A stretch of 64,000 nucleotides of DNA from Chloroflexota bacterium (lineage in GTDB: Bacteria; Chloroflexota; Dehalococcoidia; Bin125), in assembly GCA_028875225.1 (NCBI GenBank), contig JAPPFB010000012.1:294985-358984 (forward strand), written 5' to 3'. The stretch's first letter is position 1. Each line of letters opens with the position of its first letter. Made by a program: the position numbers and the translations under genes. Below the pieces are notes generated by a model. It was given only the letters and a program-made list of their open reading frames with translations. It was not told where the DNA came from and did not search any database. Of this stretch, positions 8,198-16,317 are shown in pieces.

Positions 8198-9985
8198 ATG
8201 CATGACATCGTGATCCGCAATGGACGCATCATCGACGGGACGGGGGCTGCCGAGTTCATCGGCGATATCGCCATCGACGGTGACCGCATCACGGCCGTTG
8301 TACGTGACGGCGAGGGCGTGGTTGGTGAGGGCCGCCGGGAGATCGACGCCTCCGCCAAGCTCGTCACGCCGGGCTGGATCGACATTCACACGCACATGGA
8401 CGCACAAGTGTCGTGGGACCCATACATGACCCCGTCCTGCTACAACGGCGTGACGACGGTGGTGATGGGCAACTGCGGGGTCGGCTTTGCGCCGGTGCGC
8501 GAAGACGACCGCGAGTGGCTGATGGACTTGATGGACGCCGTAGAGGACATCCCCGCGACCGCGATGGCCGCCGGAATCACCTGGGAGTGGGAGTCGTTCC
8601 CCGAGTACCTCGATGCGATCGACGACAAGCCGCGGGTGATGGACATCGCCGCGCAGTTCCCGCACTGCGCCCTGCGCACCTACGTCATGGGTCCGCGCGG
8701 CGCCGACGACGTGCAACCCTCCGACGACGAGTTGTCGCACATGCGCCGTCTGGTGCGCGAAGGCATCGAGGCCGGCGCCGTCGGCTTCTCCTCCAATCGC
8801 CTGCTCGCGCACCGGACCAAGGAAGGCGAGCTGATCCCCGGCACCCTGGCGCAGTACCCGGAGCTTGAGGCGGTCGCCGAAGGCATCGAGCAAGGCGGCG
8901 GCGGGGTGTTCCAGCTGGTGGGACCGTTTGAGCGCGAGTGGGTCGAGAACATGGCGCTCGAGCATGACCTGACCATCACCTATCTCTCCGGCGAAGGCTC
9001 CGTGACAAACGGATCCGGTTGGAAAGACGGCCTGGAAAGCGTCGAAGAGGCGACCGAGCGCGGCGTGCGAATCTTCCCCCAGATCCGCGGCCGCGGCACA
9101 ACGTTGCTGATGAACCTCGAGGGTTCGATCCACCCGTACACGCTCAACTTCGCCTACCGCGACCTCGTCGAACATCTGCCGTTGGCGGAGCGTCTTGAAA
9201 AGATGCGCGACCCGGAGATCAAGGCGCAGATCCTGGCCAGCGACTGGGATCTGACCAACGACGTGCGCAAGAAGTCGGAGAACGCCGAGGACCACCCCTT
9301 CCTCGTCGACACCACCCCGGGCAACCTGCTGCCGGGCCTGTTGGAGATGCTGGTCAACTCTCCGGAGACCATCTATGTCCTCGGCGACCCGCCCGTCTAC
9401 GAGCCCGAGTACGACCGTTCGGTCGCCGCGCACGCGGAGCGCGAGGGTCTGACCACCGAAGAAGCCTTCTACGACCTGTTGACCAGGGACGACGGCTCGA
9501 CGCTGCTGTTGGTCTACCTCGAGGGTTACTCGCAGGGCAACTTTGACTATCAGCGCGACCTGATGATGCATCCGCTGACGCGCAACGGCCTGTCCGACGC
9601 CGGAGCGCATGTGGCGGCGGTCTCGGACGCGCACATGGTCTCCTGGAATCTCGCCTACTGGGGCCGCGACCGAACCCGCGGCGAGCGGGTGCCGCTGGAA
9701 ACCATCGTGCACAAGCAGTCGGGCGCCAACGCCGACCTCTACCGCCTCGGCGACCGAGGCGAGTTGATCGCGGGCAAGCGGGCCGACGTCAACGTGATCG
9801 ACCTGGAGCGTCTCGACACCGACGCGCCGCAGATGGTCTACGACCTGCCCGAGAACGCGAAGCGCTTCATGCAGCGTCCGACCGGCTACGTCGCAACGAT
9901 CTGCGCCGGCGAGGTCGTGCTCGAAGACGACGAACTGACCGGCGCATTGCCGGGCAAGCTGGTGCGAGGTCCACAGACGGCTTAG
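8198..9985 (+). CDS. N-acyl-D-amino-acid deacylase-like amidohydrolase
   Basis: I start at ATG 8198, giving 595 residues; the frame is open further upstream only across the toxin-antitoxin genes. The protein begins with the beta-sandwich strand DIVIRNGRIIDG and then the metal motif H64-x-H66 (IDIHTHMD), followed by GNCGVGFAP with C93, the cysteine typical of D-aminoacylase-type enzymes in place of carboxylated Lys. The C-terminal SDAGAHV carries a further conserved Asp and His. These enzymes hydrolyse N-acyl-D-amino acids, with one or two zinc ions. The next genes encode a peptide-type transporter, which fits uptake and breakdown of D-amino-acid-containing compounds, though that link is inference. 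Confidence 0.85.
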   Translation: MHDIVIRNGRIIDGTGAAEFIGDIAIDGDRITAVVRDGEGVVGEGRREIDASAKLVTPGWIDIHTHMDAQVSWDPYMTPSCYNGVTTVVMGNCGVGFAPVREDDREWLMDLMDAVEDIPATAMAAGITWEWESFPEYLDAIDDKPRVMDIAAQFPHCALRTYVMGPRGADDVQPSDDELSHMRRLVREGIEAGAVGFSSNRLLAHRTKEGELIPGTLAQYPELEAVAEGIEQGGGGVFQLVGPFEREWVENMALEHDLTITYLSGEGSVTNGSGWKDGLESVEEATERGVRIFPQIRGRGTTLLMNLEGSIHPYTLNFAYRDLVEHLPLAERLEKMRDPEIKAQILASDWDLTNDVRKKSENAEDHPFLVDTTPGNLLPGLLEMLVNSPETIYVLGDPPVYEPEYDRSVAAHAEREGLTTEEAFYDLLTRDDGSTLLLVYLEGYSQGNFDYQRDLMMHPLTRNGLSDAGAHVAAVSDAHMVSWNLAYWGRDRTRGERVPLETIVHKQSGANADLYRLGDRGELIAGKRADVNVIDLERLDTDAPQMVYDLPENAKRFMQRPTGYVATICAGEVVLEDDELTGALPGKLVRGPQTA

Positions 9986-10012
9986 GGCCCCTTCAAGCTC
10001 CAGACCTCTCAC

Positions 10013-10050
10013 TCAAGTGGTTCCTTCCGGAATCGGAAGGAACCACTTGA
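10013..10050. promoter_or_regulatory. Perfect 16-bp inverted repeat before transporter promoter
   Basis: TCAAGTGGTTCCTTCC and its exact complement flank a six-base loop. It begins 27 bases after the amidohydrolase stop and ends three bases before the likely -35 element of the transporter operon. It could be an intrinsic terminator without a U-run, an operator, or both. Confidence 0.65.
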
Positions 10051-10053
10051 TCG

Positions 10054-10082
10054 TTGCAATCGCATTTTGTAGTTGGCATACT
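10054..10082 (+). promoter_or_regulatory. Sigma70-like promoter for the ABC transporter genes
   Basis: TTGCAA (10054-10059), a 17-base spacer, then CATACT (10077-10082). Spacing is ideal and both boxes match the consensus at four of six positions. The transcript would start near 10090, leaving a leader of about 140 bases before the binding-protein gene. Confidence 0.5.
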
Positions 10083-10229
10083 CCCAGAAATTCGCGGCAA
10101 GCGAATCAGGTAGCGCGCATCTCCGCGCCGCTACCGAGCAGGCAGGTTGGAGTGGAAAGGTTGTATCGAGCGAGTCCCGACCGCTGCCATTGCACGAGAG
10201 AACCAGCACCGAGCTAGAGAGACCGACCC

Positions 10230-12125
10230 ATGACAGAGAGAAACTACTGGCAGCGAATGCGCCGATCACGAATGAGCCGGAGAGCGCTATTGCGCGCTTC
10301 CGGACGGGCGGGAGTGGGCGCCGCCGGACTCGCGCTGGTTGGCTGCGGCGACGACGACGATGACGACGCCGTCGCGCAGGTCCAGCAGCCACAGCAACAG
10401 CAGGACCAGCCCGCAGCTCAGGCGCAACCGCAACATCAGCAGCAACAACAAGCCGCGCCCGCCGAGCAGCAACAACAACAGCAAGAGCAGCAGGCGGTGG
10501 CGCAGGCGCAGCAGGCCGAGCAACAAGAGCAGCAGGCCATGCAGCAGCAACAACAGCAGCAGCAGGAAGCTGTCGACCTGTCCCGCGAAGGCGAGACCGA
10601 CTGGGAACGCACCGTGACCGTGGCCGTCCCGAACGCGGTGGGCGGTCTCGACGTGCAGGCGCCGGGCAACTACACGCTGAAGTGGAACGGTCCGCTGCAC
10701 TTCGACCAGATGCTGCAATATGACCTGGTCACTCGCGAAATTGTGCCGCACGTGGGCAGCTTCGAATGGATCGAGGATTTCACAGCGCTGCTCTGGCACG
10801 TCAATCCCGGGCACGCCTGGCACGATGGCACGCCACTCACGGCCGACGACGTCAAGTTCTCGATTGAGCGGGCCGGCGGTGAAGCGGCGTACAACGACAA
10901 CGGGACCTACGAGACCGGGATCGCGTATATCATCTCGGCGGTCAACGGCACGGCGGAAGTGATCGACGACTCGACGCTGCGCCTGCCGGTCAATACCGAC
11001 GTCACGGCCCCGGGCAGCGTCGGCACGACGATGCCGCTCGTTCCGAGGCACCGGATCGAGGAACTAGGCGACGAGGGATACAACCGCGACGGCCTGGCCA
11101 GCGGGCCCTTCATGTTGGACAATTTCGAGCCCGACATCGAAGTGCGCAGCGTGCGCAACGACAACTACCCGATCGGCTACGAAAACCTGAACCGCAAGCA
11201 CCGTGCCTGGGCCAAGGAGATTGTGCAGTCGGTGCGGCCCGAGCCGGTCGCGCGCCTCGCCGCGCTGCAGGCAGGGGAGGCCGACGTTGCGCCGTCGCTC
11301 GAGTGGGAGATCGTGCAGGACTTCGTCGACGAGCCCGGATTCGAGGTGTTGTTCGACCCCGGCTGCTGTCCGCACACCATCTTCCCAAACACGCTGGTGC
11401 CGATGTTCGACGACGGCTCGAATCCTTACCGCGACATCCGCGTCCGGCAGGCGATGAACCACGCCGTGGACGTGGAGACGATTTACACCGCGATCGCCAC
11501 CGGTCGGGAACAACGCGCGTACGGCATCGGCACCCGGCAGCTGGGCGGGATGCAGCCAGAGCAATCCGGTCCGCTGACGATGGAGTACAACGTCGAGAAG
11601 GCGATGCAGTTGATGGACGCCGCCGGGTACGCCGACGGCTTCGAATCGGACTTCTACGGAACGGCCGGTTTCTTCGCCTGGACCGACCAGATCGCGCTGT
11701 CGGTGCAGCAGTACCTCGACGTGGTCGGGATTCGGACCAACCTGCAGCTCGACCCGCTGCCCGATTTCCGCGCGCGGATGGCCCAGCGCGACGTGCCCGG
11801 TCTGCACTACTACTTCACCAACCAGTCGCCCGACCCGTTCCAGGTGATCAACGCCGAGGTGGCCGAAGGCGGCACGCTGTCCGTGGCCGAGTACCCCGAC
11901 TCAGGCATCCAGGAGCTGGTCGAAGCGCAGCGCTCCGAGTTCGATCCGGAGAAGCGCCGGCAGTATCTCAACGAGCTGGCTCAGTTGATTTACACCAACG
12001 CCTCCTGGCTCTTCCTGTTCGAGACCGTCGGCACCGGCCTGATGTCCGACACCCTCGAGTGGGACATGAAAGGCAACTCACGAGACTACGGCGGTCTGTG
12101 GGGGATTCGTCCGCTCGTGACCTAG
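10230..12125 (+). CDS. Family-5 ABC substrate-binding lipoprotein with Tat signal and poly-Gln linker
   Basis: A 631-residue extracytoplasmic binding protein of the SBP family 5 (oligopeptide/dipeptide/nickel type). The N-terminus has a twin-arginine motif (SRRALLRAS, R17-R18) and a lipobox ending at C39 (LALVGC), so it is probably Tat-exported and lipid-anchored. Residues 40-46 are nearly all Asp, and residues about 49-113 are a Gln-rich tether made of runs of up to eight Gln. The ligand domain begins near 125 and has the family pattern around NPGHAWHDGTPLTADDVKFS. It is first in an operon with two permeases. The ligand is uncertain. Confidence 0.9.
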   Translation: MTERNYWQRMRRSRMSRRALLRASGRAGVGAAGLALVGCGDDDDDDAVAQVQQPQQQQDQPAAQAQPQHQQQQQAAPAEQQQQQQEQQAVAQAQQAEQQEQQAMQQQQQQQQEAVDLSREGETDWERTVTVAVPNAVGGLDVQAPGNYTLKWNGPLHFDQMLQYDLVTREIVPHVGSFEWIEDFTALLWHVNPGHAWHDGTPLTADDVKFSIERAGGEAAYNDNGTYETGIAYIISAVNGTAEVIDDSTLRLPVNTDVTAPGSVGTTMPLVPRHRIEELGDEGYNRDGLASGPFMLDNFEPDIEVRSVRNDNYPIGYENLNRKHRAWAKEIVQSVRPEPVARLAALQAGEADVAPSLEWEIVQDFVDEPGFEVLFDPGCCPHTIFPNTLVPMFDDGSNPYRDIRVRQAMNHAVDVETIYTAIATGREQRAYGIGTRQLGGMQPEQSGPLTMEYNVEKAMQLMDAAGYADGFESDFYGTAGFFAWTDQIALSVQQYLDVVGIRTNLQLDPLPDFRARMAQRDVPGLHYYFTNQSPDPFQVINAEVAEGGTLSVAEYPDSGIQELVEAQRSEFDPEKRRQYLNELAQLIYTNASWLFLFETVGTGLMSDTLEWDMKGNSRDYGGLWGIRPLVT

Positions 12126-12155
12126 TGACGACCGCTCCCTGCAGGAAGGCCGGAC

Positions 12156-13094
12156 ATGGGTCCGCAGAGCATCTCGACGATCCTTGTATCGCGCCTCCTG
12201 CAGGGGATCCTGGTCGTCTTCGTCGTCATTTCGGTCGTCTTCCTGGTCTCGCGGCTGGCGCGTAACCCGGTCGAGTACCTGACGACCGACGAAACGACAG
12301 AGGAGGAGAAGGAGCTGCTCAAGGAGCAGCTTGGGCTGACCGGTCCGATCGGCATCCAGTACGTCAAGTTCCTGTGGGACGCGGTCCAGTTGGACCTCGG
12401 CAACTCGTTCATCAGCGCCCGTCCGGCGCTGTCCGAAGTGAGTAGCCGAGCCTCGAAGACGCTGCAGCTCGGCGCGTCGGCGCTGATCTTCTCGCTGGTG
12501 CTCGGCGTTCCCCTGGGCATCATCGCCGCGCTCTATCGGGCGACGCCGACGGATTGGGTGGCGCGGTTCCTCGCCGTGCTCGGCCAGGCGATCCCCAACT
12601 TCTGGCTGGGTCTGATCCTGATCTTCTTTTTCGCCGTGCAGCTCGACCTGATGCCGACCGGAGGCAGCGGCGGGGTCGAACACCTCGTCCTGCCGACGAT
12701 CACGCTGGGTCTGCTGGCGTCGGCCATCTCGATGCGGCTGACGCGCTCGGGCATGATCGACGTGATGGGCACCGACTTCGTCCGGACGGCGCGGGCGAAG
12801 GGTCTGCGCGAATCGACAGTCATCTGGCGACACGCGCTGCGACATGCGCTGTTGCCTGTGGCGACGATCCTGGGGATCCAGGTCGGCTACATGATCGCCG
12901 GCACGGTGATTGTCGAGCAGGTCTTCGCCTGGCCGGGCATCGGACGCTTGATGCTGCACACGATCCTGGTCGGCGACTTCCCGGTCATGATTGCCGGGAT
13001 CCTCGTGATCTCGACCAGCATCGTGGTCGCCAACATCCTGGTTGATCTGTCCTATCCGATCATCGACCCGCGAATCCGGGCGGGGGCTCGCTGA
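12156..13094 (+). CDS. DppB-like ABC transporter permease
   Basis: A 312-residue membrane permease of the oligopeptide/dipeptide type. The first membrane segment is at about 11-32, then a long extracytoplasmic loop (about 40-95), followed by five further hydrophobic segments. The EAA-type cytoplasmic loop that docks the ATPase is visible as FVRTARAKGLRESTVIWRHA (about 208-227). It lies 30 bases after the binding-protein gene and overlaps the next permease start. Confidence 0.9.
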   Translation: MGPQSISTILVSRLLQGILVVFVVISVVFLVSRLARNPVEYLTTDETTEEEKELLKEQLGLTGPIGIQYVKFLWDAVQLDLGNSFISARPALSEVSSRASKTLQLGASALIFSLVLGVPLGIIAALYRATPTDWVARFLAVLGQAIPNFWLGLILIFFFAVQLDLMPTGGSGGVEHLVLPTITLGLLASAISMRLTRSGMIDVMGTDFVRTARAKGLRESTVIWRHALRHALLPVATILGIQVGYMIAGTVIVEQVFAWPGIGRLMLHTILVGDFPVMIAGILVISTSIVVANILVDLSYPIIDPRIRAGAR

Positions 13095-13993
13095 TGGCGG
13101 CGCGGGCGGTCGCAGCGGCTCCGGCCTCACTGCTGCGCGGCGTCCGCCTGGGCGGTTCCTGGCAGCGCTCCTTGCTGCTCGCACCGGCGGTCATCATTCT
13201 GCTCGCATTCCTGACCGCAGGGATCTTCGCCGATCTGCTGTCCGCGTACGACCCGGAGCAGATTGTCTTGCAGGAACGTCTGATTCCGCCGGCGTTCCAG
13301 GACGGCGGGAGCATCGCGCATCCGTTGGGCACCGACAACCTGGGCCGCGACATCCTCGCTCGCGTCATGTACGGGGCGCGGGTCTCATTGCTGGTCGTGG
13401 TCACGTGCATCCCGGCATCGGCGCTGATTGGCACGCTCTGCGGGCTGCTCGCCGGTTGGCGGTTGGGCTGGTGGGACCGCTTCCTGATGCGCATCGTCGA
13501 CGTGCAGCTGGCACTGCCGGCGATCCTGTTCGCGCTGCTGATTTCGGTGGTCTTCGGAGCCAGCCTGCTCAATGTGATCCTGATCATCATCATCTTCAGC
13601 TGGTCCGGCTATGCGCGGCTGGTCCGGGCCGATGTGTTGTCGCTGCGCGAGCAGGAGTTTGTGGTCGCTGCGCGCGCCAGCGGGGCCAGCGACCGGCGGA
13701 TCCTGTTCCGACACGTGCTACCCAACATCGTCAACACGATCGTGATCATGGCCACGCTCGACGTCCCTTCGGTGATCCTGATCGAAGCGGCGCTGAGCTT
13801 CCTCAACATCGGGGTGGCGCCGGGGACGCCGTCCTGGGGCGCGATGATCTCGGAGGGGCGCAACTTCATGACGATCGCCTGGTGGCCGATCTGGATGCCG
13901 GGGATCGCGATCCTGCTGGTCTCGCTAACCGGCAATCTGTTCGGCGACTGGCTGCGGGACACGCTGGATCCCCGCTTGCGCAACGTGCGCTGA
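13094..13993 (+). CDS. DppC-like ABC transporter permease
   Basis: A 299-residue second permease of the same transporter. Its ATG overlaps the stop of the first permease by one base (TGATG), implying coupled translation. The family hallmark HPLGTDNLGRDILARVMYGAR lies about 75-95, and the EAA loop is FVVAARASGASDRRILFRHV (about 194-213). No DppD/DppF-type ATPase follows: the next gene is an enolase-family enzyme, so the ATPases must be encoded elsewhere or shared. Confidence 0.9.
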   Translation: MAARAVAAAPASLLRGVRLGGSWQRSLLLAPAVIILLAFLTAGIFADLLSAYDPEQIVLQERLIPPAFQDGGSIAHPLGTDNLGRDILARVMYGARVSLLVVVTCIPASALIGTLCGLLAGWRLGWWDRFLMRIVDVQLALPAILFALLISVVFGASLLNVILIIIIFSWSGYARLVRADVLSLREQEFVVAARASGASDRRILFRHVLPNIVNTIVIMATLDVPSVILIEAALSFLNIGVAPGTPSWGAMISEGRNFMTIAWWPIWMPGIAILLVSLTGNLFGDWLRDTLDPRLRNVR

Positions 13994-14017
13994 TCAACTG
14001 ATCAAGACTCCGCGATA

Positions 14018-14062
14018 GCATCGAAGCGCCGTCACTGTTCAGCCAAGGGAGCGCTTCGATGC
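14018..14062 (+). promoter_or_regulatory. Hairpin covering the start codon of the downstream enolase-family gene
   Basis: GCATCGAAGCGC (14018-14029) is perfectly complementary to GCGCTTCGATGC (14051-14062). The right arm contains the ATG at 14059, and the 21-base loop holds the likely ribosome site AAGGGA (14045-14050). In RNA this would pair the start codon in the stem. It could tune translation, or the DNA palindrome could be an operator. Confidence 0.45.
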
Positions 14063-15174
14063 CCAGGATCACTGCTGTTCGCTCGCGCATGCTTCGGATT
14101 CCGCTTGACCATCCGACGTCGTTTTCCAACCGCACCGTGTACCACCGGGACCATCCCGTGGTCGAGGTCGAGTGCGATGACGGGTTTGCCGGGATCGGGT
14201 TTTGCTACGCGGGCAACTCGAATGGGCAGTTGGTCACTTCGGCGATCGACAACCTGTTCGCTCCCCTGCTGATCGGGAAGGACCCCTTCCGCGTGGAGGG
14301 TCTGTGGGCGGAGATGTACCAGGAATCGCTGCTGCACGGGCGGGCGGGTTCGACGATGCGGGCGCTCTCGATGCTGGATATCGCGCTCTGGGATCACAAT
14401 GCGAAGGCGGCGGGGCTGCCGCTCTACAAGCTGCTGGGCGGTTACTACGAGGACACGGTGCCGGCCTATGCGTCGGGCGGCTACTACCTCGAGGGGAAGG
14501 GGCACGAAGGATTGCAGCAGGAACTGCTGGGCTACGTCGAGATGGGCTTCGATGCGGTCAAAATCAAGGTCGGGCGGCTCTCGGTACGTGAGGAAGCGTC
14601 GCGGATGCAGGCCGCGCGCGAGGCGGTGGGTCCGGACGTGCAGATCATGCTCGACGCCAACAACGCCTGGTCGAACCTCGAGGACGCGCTGCGCTACATG
14701 GCTGCCTACGAGCCGTCCAATCCGTACTGGATGGAGGAGCCGTTTTCGCCCGACGCGATCGGTCTGCACGCCAAATTGGCGCAGCGGACCGGCGTGCCGG
14801 TGGCGACCGGCGAAATCGAGGTCGGGCGCTGGCGATTCAAGGATTTGATGGACCAGGACGCGGCGATGATTCTGCAACCTGACGCGGCAGTGCTCGGCGG
14901 AGTGACCGAGTTCCGCCGAATCGCCAATACGGCGGCGTCCTACGGCGTCTCGATCTGTCCGCACTGGTTCCACGATCTGCATCGCCACCTGGTCGCTTCG
15001 TCGCCGAACGCGACGTACGTCGAGTTCTTTCCCGACGACCAGGTGCACAACTTCCGCAACGTGATTGATCGGCAGACGGAAGTCCGAGACGGTCGGCTGG
15101 TGCTGCCGGATACGCCGGGTCTGGGGTTCGAGTTCCTGCCTGCGGCGCTGGAGCAGTACTCGGTCGACGAGTAA
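14059..15174 (+). CDS. Mandelate racemase-like enolase-superfamily enzyme with KxK motif
   Basis: A 371-residue member of the mandelate racemase subgroup, distinct from the three others in this window. Cap domain is about 1-125. The barrel shows the KxK motif K168-I-K170, metal ligands D199 (MLDANNAW), E226 (WMEEPF) and E252 (TGEIEVGRW), and H302 (CPHWFHDLH), the complete set for two-base (Lys and His) chemistry as in racemases and acid-sugar dehydratases. It follows the transporter permeases and may act on the imported compound. The start codon lies in a perfect hairpin. Confidence 0.9.
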   Translation: MPRITAVRSRMLRIPLDHPTSFSNRTVYHRDHPVVEVECDDGFAGIGFCYAGNSNGQLVTSAIDNLFAPLLIGKDPFRVEGLWAEMYQESLLHGRAGSTMRALSMLDIALWDHNAKAAGLPLYKLLGGYYEDTVPAYASGGYYLEGKGHEGLQQELLGYVEMGFDAVKIKVGRLSVREEASRMQAAREAVGPDVQIMLDANNAWSNLEDALRYMAAYEPSNPYWMEEPFSPDAIGLHAKLAQRTGVPVATGEIEVGRWRFKDLMDQDAAMILQPDAAVLGGVTEFRRIANTAASYGVSICPHWFHDLHRHLVASSPNATYVEFFPDDQVHNFRNVIDRQTEVRDGRLVLPDTPGLGFEFLPAALEQYSVDE

Positions 15175-15217
15175 CCGATTCAGGCCCCTGCATGAAGGCG
15201 ACCCGGCATTGGCTCAA

Positions 15218-15420
15218 CCAGAGTCGGCCCCGCGTAGGGAGACCTTTGCGCAATCACTTGAAGAAGTCGCCCCCGCGCGGGCGGGGGCAGCACGACCAGA
15301 TAGGGGAAAACAGGCCCCGCCTACGCGGGGCCGACTTTGATTGGGTTGTGCAAGGGTCTCCCTGCGCGAGGGCGACTTCTGTGTGTCCGCCGAGCGGGTC
15401 CCCGCGTGAAGCGGGGACTG
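15218..15420. repeat. Composite palindromic repeat cluster
   Basis: This gap between convergent genes is packed with GC palindromes. Hairpin A is GCCCCCGC...GCGGGGGC (15269-15288), hairpin B is GGCCCCGC...GCGGGGCC (15313-15332), and a GGGTCTCC box starts at 15354. The same three parts occur at 51246-51338 with identical offsets: 44 bases from A to B and 41 from B to the box. A diverged inverted copy of the box region lies at about 15218-15255, and a separate GTCCCCGC-GTGAA-GCGGGGAC hairpin at 15398-15418. Confidence 0.75.
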
Positions 15421-15429
15421 GACTAAATT

Positions 15430-16317
15430 TCAGTTCGCGACGACAACGCCTTTGGCGATTGCGAGTTCGCCGAGGTGGTTGCGCATTTCGTAGAAGATGA
15501 TCTCCCGGTCGCCCTCGTCGCGGACTTCGAGTGCGTTGACGGTGACGTCTTTGCCGGGAATGACCATGCCCCGGAACTGGCCGGCGAATCGGCGGACTCG
15601 AGTGGGGTCGCCGTCGAGGTTGCGGTTGATCACCTCTCGCAAGGCGATCAGGATGTTGGCCGAGCCGTGGAGGATGATGTCGGGCAGGCCGGCGGCGAGG
15701 GCGACCTTGCGCTCGGTGTGGATCGGATTCCAGATGTCGGCGCACTCGGTGTAGACGTGCGGCGCCTGCGGATCGATCGGGAAGGTGGTTGACCAGACCC
15801 GTTCGCCGTTGTCGGTTGAACGCTGCGGCAGTGGCGGGGTGGACGCGAGTTCGGCGTCTTCACCGTCCAGCTCGGCCCCACGGGTAATGCCGCCGGTGTC
15901 CATGATCGCGACGGTGTCGCCGCTGCTGTCGCGGAAGGTGAAGCGCTGCGCGCTGAGCACGCCGGGCTTGATCTGCTTGACCGCCACGCTCTGGCCCTGG
16001 CTGGTGATGATGTCGCCCTCGCGAGCGTGGCGCTCGAACTGGACATCGACCCAGGCGTGGACGCCGCGACGGACCAGCTCCATCGGGTACTCGAGATCGG
16101 GTGTGAAGCGGCTGTTCCACTGCCAGCTGAAGACCATACCGGGGTGCGCAATCAGGCCGCCGGGCCGGTCGTCCTCAAAGTAGACCGGATTGAAATCACT
16201 GACGCCGCCGGCGAACGCCGTGATCGATCGGGCGGTGACCTCGAAGGACCTGGCAATCGTGAAATGGCCAATGTCAGCCTTCATGCGGAGCTCGTGGAGC
16301 TTCGTCCCGGTGGTCAT
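15430..16317 (-). CDS. Double hot-dog MaoC-like (R)-enoyl-CoA hydratase
   Basis: A 295-residue protein with two hot-dog halves. The N-terminal half (about 10-140) resembles the MaoC-N type, and the C-terminal half carries the hydratase-2 motif NPIHTERKVALAAG...ILHG (about 197-218) with N197 and H200 in catalytic places. Family members add water to trans-2-enoyl-CoA giving (R)-3-hydroxyacyl-CoA, though many of these two-domain proteins have other acyl-CoA substrates. Its ATG overlaps the stop of the nitroreductase gene by four bases (ATGA), so the two are translationally coupled. Confidence 0.85.
   Translation of the reverse strand: MTTGTKLHELRMKADIGHFTIARSFEVTARSITAFAGGVSDFNPVYFEDDRPGGLIAHPGMVFSWQWNSRFTPDLEYPMELVRRGVHAWVDVQFERHAREGDIITSQGQSVAVKQIKPGVLSAQRFTFRDSSGDTVAIMDTGGITRGAELDGEDAELASTPPLPQRSTDNGERVWSTTFPIDPQAPHVYTECADIWNPIHTERKVALAAGLPDIILHGSANILIALREVINRNLDGDPTRVRRFAGQFRGMVIPGKDVTVNALEVRDEGDREIIFYEMRNHLGELAIAKGVVVAN

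Noticed and set aside
8156-10012. A 618-codon minus-strand open frame opposite the amidohydrolase
   Set aside because: The plus strand encodes a clear amidohydrolase with metal motifs; the antisense protein has no domain pattern and unnatural Val/Gln/Arg bias.
10436-10669. Minus-strand frame with long Cys runs, and other repeat-rich frames near it
   Set aside because: These are alternative readings of the CAG/CAA tract that encodes the poly-Gln tether.
15218-15420. Possible CRISPR array because of several short repeats
   Set aside because: The units are self-complementary, in both orientations and of different sequence, without regular spacers and without cas genes.
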